Shown here piece by piece: positions 60,615 to 64,000 of a stretch of 64,000 nt of DNA. The DNA is from an uncultured Clostridia bacterium. Lineage in GTDB: Bacteria; Bacillota; Clostridia; TANB77; CAG-508. Location: assembly GCA_948852945.1 (NCBI GenBank), contig CAQPBJ010000005.1:23567-87566 (forward strand), given 5' to 3'. The notes beneath the pieces are model-generated. The model searched no databases. It saw only the letters and a program-made list of their open reading frames with translations, and had not been told where the DNA came from. A program made the translations under genes and the position numbers. How positions within the stretch are numbered: position 1 is the first letter of the stretch; each line of letters opens with the position of its first letter.

Positions 60615-61546
60615 ATAAACTTTGATTTATTCCCATTGCAATTACTTCAGTCATATTTATTATTAGTTCATCGATTTCTTTTGGCGTAACTATTAGATTA
60701 AAATTTTTAGGTAATAATGTGTCTTTTATTTCCTGATAGTTGTCTTCTTCTTTTAATTGATTTAAATATTCATTTGATTTTGCTTCATCTTGAAGCTTAC
60801 CTATAAATAAATCTAGACAATCGTTTGTTATTGTTGCTGCATCTACTACTGTTGGTATTCCTATTGCTATTACTGGAACGCCTAATGTTTCTTTTGATAA
60901 TTCTTTTCTTTTATTTCCAACTCCCGCGCCTGGAACTATTCCTGTATCTGATATTTGTACAGAGCTACTAATTCTATCTATGCTTTTAGATGCTAAACTG
61001 TCTATCACTATTATTAATTTGGGTTTTACATTATCTACGATTCCTTTTAAAATTTCTTGTGTCTCAATTCCTGTTGTTCCTAATACGCCTGGTGATATTG
61101 CTGATACTTCTCTATCGTCTTCATTTACATACTGTGGTAAATATTTAAAGATATGTCTTGTTACGTCTACTTTTTGTATTACTTTTGGTCCGTAGTGAAT
61201 CTGGTGTTGAATATAAATTTCCTAATCCCACTATTAAAATTTCATCTTTTTTTCCTACTTGTCCTTTTATTAATTCTTGTAGTTCGCTTGATATTGTAAA
61301 TGCTATTTTTTCTTTTTCTTCATCTTGTATATTTTTCATTTTTTTGACATCTATTGTAACATAATTTCCTATTGGTTTTTGAATTGCTTCTTGTCCTTGC
61401 TTGTCTTTTACTTTTACTTTATATACATGTATTGATTTTGATATTTGCTTTTCTTCGCTTTCTATTCCTGGTATATTTTCACTTATATTATTTACCTTTT
61501 TAAATACTTCTTGTCTTTCAACCGCTAAATCTGTTCTAAAATTCAT
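60613..61546 (-). CDS. gpr: Germination protease GPR; needs a +1 frameshift at CGG codon 119
   Basis: GPR degrades the small acid-soluble spore proteins (SASP) at germination. ATG 61546 opens MNFRTDLAVERQEVF, the conserved propeptide region, and runs to CGG (61192-61190) after VGLGNLYSTPDSL. Skipping C gives GPKVIQKVDVTRHIFKYLPQ, AISPGVLGTTGIETQE, then SVQISDTGIVPGAGVGNKRK and IGIPTVVDAATIT: the full GPR sequence without a gap. Joined length 310 aa. The second fragment's longest frame starts at 61008, inside the protein. Zero frame stops 15 codons after CGG. The RBS lies in a hairpin. Confidence 0.92.
61190..61192 (-). other. +1 frameshift site at in-frame CGG (gpr)
   Basis: Zero frame CTA CGG ACC AAA; restored CTA (C) GGA CCA AAA, giving L-G-P-K, a conserved GPR motif. 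The strongest of the five sites, because the family is highly conserved on both sides. Confidence 0.9.
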
Positions 61547-61590
61547 AAAAACCTCCTTTTTATTTATTTTGAAATTTTTAGGAGGTTTTT
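61547..61590 (-). promoter_or_regulatory. Hairpin that sequesters the gpr ribosome binding site
   Basis: On the minus strand AAAAACCTCCT (61590-61580) pairs perfectly with AGGAGGTTTTT (61557-61547), which is the SD directly before ATG 61546; loop of 22 bases. This could hold gpr translation off until a trigger. Confidence 0.65.
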
Positions 61591-61608
61591 ATACATAAAT
61601 TTAACTAT

Positions 61609-61870
61609 AGTTGCCAATGGAGACGTTCTTTTTGATGAATAAATTAATAATATACATACATAAAATATTACATAGTTTTAAAAATTTGCTCTTCGCAATC
61701 ACCTTAATAAAAAACTCCGTTTTTATAAGGTCGATTGCTCAATTTCGCACTTCGCTCACTACGTTTGCTTCGTTTGGTCGCTAGCGCATTTTCAAAACTA
61801 TGTAATATTTTATGTATGGTTTTATTTTTATAAGTCAAACTTATCAAAAAGAACGTCTCTATTGGCAACT
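61609..61870. repeat. Family-1 nested-palindrome repeat, copy C (between gpr and prs)
   Basis: 28-base outer arms (61609-61636 and 61843-61870) match with one mismatch; further in CATACATAAAATATTACATA pairs with its complement near 61800. The core is the same as in copies A and B, in reverse orientation (CGTTTGGTCGCTAGCGC at 61771-61787). Together with the hairpin above this accounts for the 344-base gap. Confidence 0.88.
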
Positions 61871-61890
61871 TATTTATAATTTTACATTTT

Positions 61891-62835
61891 TTAAATTCTA
61901 AAAATTTCTCCTAATGGTCTTTCTTCATGAATTCTCTTTATTGCCTCTGCAAACATTGGAGCAATTGATAACACTTTCAACTTCTTAATTCTTTTCTCTT
62001 CCGGTACAGGAACAGTATTAGTTACAACAAGTTCTTTAATTGGTGAGTTCTTGATTCTTTCGATAGCTTCTCCTACTAGTATTCCATGAGTTGCTGCAGC
62101 ATAAATACTTTTAGCTCCATATTTATCTAATACATTTACAGTTTCCATTAAAGTTCCACCAGTGCTTATTTCGTCATCAAATATTATTGTGTTTTTGTCT
62201 TTTACATCTCCAATTATTGTTGTTGAAATCGCTTTATCTTTGTTTCCTTCTCTTCTTTTATCTACCATAGCTATTGGACATTTAAAAAATTGTGAATATT
62301 TATATGCTTTTTTGGCACTTCCTGCGTCTGTTGCTATTATTACCATATCTTCAATTTTCTTTTCTAAAAAATATTTTTCTAAAACATATTCTCCTGTTAG
62401 TCTATCACAATTTATATTATTAAAATATGCTTGTATTGCTGGATTATGTAGGTCACAAGTTATTACTCTAGTTGCTCCTGCTGCTTCTAATAATTGTGCC
62501 ATTAATTTTGCTGTTATTGGTATTCTTGGCTGATCTTTTTTATCAGATCTTGAATATGGAAAATATGGTAGTACTACATTTATATTTTTTGCAGATGCCC
62601 TTTTGGCCGCATCTATTGTAATAAGTAATTCCATTATTCTTTCATTTATTGGTGGCATACAAGTTTGTACTAAGTATACATCTTTTTCTCTTACTGTTTC
62701 TAGTATCTGTACAAAGTTGTTATCATTTTTAAATTTAACAAAGTTGATTTTTCCTGGTTCCTCTTTTAGATAATCACAAATTTCTTTTGTAAATTCTTCA
62801 GCTGTTGGACAAGCAAATATTTTAATATCTTTCAT
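61891..62835 (-). CDS. prs: Ribose-phosphate pyrophosphokinase
   Basis: 314 aa. PRPP synthetase. Motifs: VLPYFPYSRSDKKDQPRIPI, ITCDLHNPAIQAYFNN (metal-binding DLH), MVDKRREGNK and the PRPP loop IIFDDEISTGGTLMETV. The classical VDDMIDTxGT is changed to FDDEISTGGT, and the second histidine loop is altered, as in a variant group of clostridial enzymes. Length is normal. Upstream is the 62907 gene and downstream repeat copy C. Confidence 0.9.
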   Translation of the reverse strand: MKDIKIFACPTAEEFTKEICDYLKEEPGKINFVKFKNDNNFVQILETVREKDVYLVQTCMPPINERIMELLITIDAAKRASAKNINVVLPYFPYSRSDKKDQPRIPITAKLMAQLLEAAGATRVITCDLHNPAIQAYFNNINCDRLTGEYVLEKYFLEKKIEDMVIIATDAGSAKKAYKYSQFFKCPIAMVDKRREGNKDKAISTTIIGDVKDKNTIIFDDEISTGGTLMETVNVLDKYGAKSIYAAATHGILVGEAIERIKNSPIKELVVTNTVPVPEEKRIKKLKVLSIAPMFAEAIKRIHEERPLGEIFRI

Positions 62836-62868
62836 CTTTTTCTCCTTTTCTTTTTACTTATATATTAC

Positions 62869-62904
62869 AAAAACTTCTTTTAAAATTAATTAAAAGAAGT
62901 TTTT
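62869..62904 (-). terminator. Terminator between the 62907 gene and prs
   Basis: AAAAACTTCTTTTAA / TTAAAAGAAGTTTTT, AT loop. Confidence 0.8.
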
Positions 62905-62906
62905 AT

Positions 62907-63677
62907 TTATAAACTCATATCATCCCCATCTGGATCTCCATCTCCATATGTGTCTGTATTTTTTTTCTTATTTAATTCTTTATCATTAGTTTTTGCACTC
63001 ATTGATGCAATTACTTTTTCTTCATCTACATCAACTTTTGGGCATACTTCATCAAAACTTAATCTTGATGCTGTTATTTGTGCATTATTTTTTTGTACTT
63101 TTAATTCTTCTTGATTTTCTGGCACTATTTCTTTTTGTTTTTTTAATGATGAAAGTGATGATGTTATTTTTGCAAATACACCTCTTGCAGCAGCCCCAAT
63201 TGTTCCTCCTATTGCTGCTATTATTCCGACTTTAGCTAATGCTGTTCCTGCTTTATTTTCTACGTCTTCTATATCTTGTTTTGTTAAATCGTCTCTTTCT
63301 AATTCTTTTTCAAGCTCAGCAAGTATTTCATCACCTTCCATGATTAAATCATCTGGTGTGACTGTGCTAAAATCTACATCATATTTACTTAATTCTTTTA
63401 TTTGAGCAACAAAATTTGCTATATTAGTAATTTTAGATACATCACTTATTGCATCAAGACAGACACTTCCATTGTCGTGCAAAAATATGGCATATGGTGA
63501 TTTTTCGTTTCTAGTTACTTCTTTAAATAACATATCTCCAATTGCTTCACAAATAACTGGATTTGTTTTCATGTTAGTCATATATTGTTTGCTTATGTAT
63601 GACATATATTTTGGATTTCCAGTTTTAATCATTTTATTTATTGTATTTAGATATATTTTTAATTTATCTTCTTCCAT
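62907..63677 (-). CDS. Unknown protein with a central hydrophobic segment
   Basis: 256 aa from ATG 63677 (SD AAAAGGAAAAAAC); the longer frame to 63734 has no SD. Helical N-terminal domain (LNTINKMIKTGNPKYMSYIS), middle acidic region (LAELEKELERDDLTKQDIED), one Gly/Ala-rich hydrophobic segment (VGIIAAIGGTIGAAARGVFA) and a polar tail ending GDGDPDGDDMSL. Not recognised. The Gly/Ala segment could be a membrane helix or an amphipathic insertion. Confidence 0.6.
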   Translation of the reverse strand: MEEDKLKIYLNTINKMIKTGNPKYMSYISKQYMTNMKTNPVICEAIGDMLFKEVTRNEKSPYAIFLHDNGSVCLDAISDVSKITNIANFVAQIKELSKYDVDFSTVTPDDLIMEGDEILAELEKELERDDLTKQDIEDVENKAGTALAKVGIIAAIGGTIGAAARGVFAKITSSLSSLKKQKEIVPENQEELKVQKNNAQITASRLSFDEVCPKVDVDEEKVIASMSAKTNDKELNKKKNTDTYGDGDPDGDDMSL

Positions 63678-63722
63678 GTTTTTTCCTTTTTCTTTTGATA
63701 AATTTATTATAACTAAAATAAA

Positions 63723-63752
63723 AAATAACTTCAATTAAAATTGAAGTTATTT
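63723..63752 (-). terminator. yebC terminator
   Basis: AAATAACTTCAAT / ATTGAAGTTATTT, perfect stem just after the yebC stop. Confidence 0.85.
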
Positions 63753-63761
63753 TCGATATTT

Positions 63762-64000
63762 TTATTCTTCCCAGTTGTGATATACATCTGATACATCATC
63801 TAGGTCATCTAATTTTTCTAAGAAGTTTTCCATTCTTTCAGCATCTTTTTCATCTAATTTTACATATGTGTTTGGTATCATTGTTACTTCTGCTTCTACG
63901 AATGTTAAGTTATTTTCTTCTAATTTTTCTCTTACTTCTGAGAAGTTTTCTGGTGCTGTTGTGATTTCATAGCAATCTTCTTGTGCTTCAAAATCTTCTG
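63762..64000 (-). CDS. yebC: YebC/TACO1 family protein, C-terminal part (runs off the window)
   Basis: Translated by hand from the window edge: about 78 residues ending at TAA 63764-63762. The visible end includes EITTAPENFSEVREKLEENN, VEAEVTMIPNTYVKLDEKDA and ERMENFLEKLDDLDDVSDVY, the YebC C-terminal domain. YebC proteins help ribosomes at proline stretches and were earlier called transcriptional regulators. The N-terminal two thirds lie outside. Confidence 0.9.
   Translation of the reverse strand, partial: EDFEAQEDCYEITTAPENFSEVREKLEENNLTFVEAEVTMIPNTYVKLDEKDAERMENFLEKLDDLDDVSDVYHNWEE

Noticed and set aside
1085..61192. CGG reassigned to another amino acid (Gln, Trp) as in some known codes
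   Set aside because: Reassignment keeps the zero frame; at all five sites the zero frame ends within about 7-20 codons and the family sequence continues only in +1.
1085..61192. Five frame breaks as sequencing or assembly errors
   Set aside because: Not fully excluded. But random indels would not all create in-phase CGG directly before a conserved glycine, and native genes otherwise seem to avoid CGG in phase. Raw reads should still be checked.
1..64000. CRISPR arrays, rRNA genes, insertion sequences with transposase, prophage
   Set aside because: No evenly spaced direct repeats, no rRNA sequence, and no transposase, integrase or phage structural gene seen.

Overview
The window is very AT-rich, with strong AGGAGG-type ribosome binding sites, AGA as the usual arginine codon and a Gram-positive endospore gene set (spoIIIA operon, gpr, ytxC, sigH). 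This points to a spore-forming anaerobe of the Clostridia (Bacillota), probably an uncultured gut-type lineage. The lineage is inference. Most genes are on the minus strand.

Layout: 1-2750 spoIIIAE(partial)-AD-AC-AB-AA; 3.4-5.8 kb a membrane-anchored protein and holA; 5.8-12.1 kb glycogen debranching enzyme, yvcK, murB, a prepilin-like protein and a membrane glycosyltransferase; 12.1-14.8 kb pnp and rpsO; 15-17.8 kb a three-gene operon led by an HTH protein with a repeated operator-like sequence; 18.1 kb a J-domain membrane protein; 18.9-22.5 kb clpX-clpP-tig; 23.6-25.3 kb tsf-rpsB; 25.4-31.4 kb phosphoesterase, tsaD, M50 protease, lysS fused to an HD domain, U32 protein; 31.7 kb ppaC (+); 32.7 kb a foreign-looking gene; 33.3-35.8 kb tRNA methyltransferase and typA; 35.9-42.1 kb surface and membrane proteins including a sortase and its likely substrate; 42.2-48.2 kb mutS, miaB, transglutaminase, ychF; 50.2 kb ldh (+); 51.2-52.9 kb tRNA-Thr, sigH and ylbF; 53-57.2 kb alpha-glucan genes (GT4, DUF4912, GH57); 57.5-64 kb ytxC, traX, MBL hydrolase, SGNH hydrolase, gpr, prs and the end of yebC.

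The main discovery: five native genes (spoIIIAD, spoIIIAA, holA, a metallophosphoesterase, gpr) are each broken by a frame change, and all five breaks fall exactly on an in-frame CGG codon. In each case skipping the C (+1) and reading the next three bases as glycine (GGA or GGC) restores an ungapped, family-typical protein. Reading through the window by eye I found no other in-phase CGG in any native gene, although the trinucleotide occurs dozens of times out of phase (AAC GGA, GAC GGA, TAC GGA and similar). CGG therefore looks like an unassigned or hungry codon that the organism decodes by a recurrent +1 frameshift (or as a CGGN quadruplet). The only gene with CGG used as ordinary arginine is the compositionally foreign gene at 32738-33235. 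Three of the five shifted genes are sporulation genes.

Secondary discoveries are two families of nested-palindrome intergenic repeats with conserved cores and locus-specific arms, a -1 slip at an A9 run in a membrane protein, SD-sequestering hairpins before gpr and traX, and a sortase next to a protein ending in an LSYTG-type anchor.
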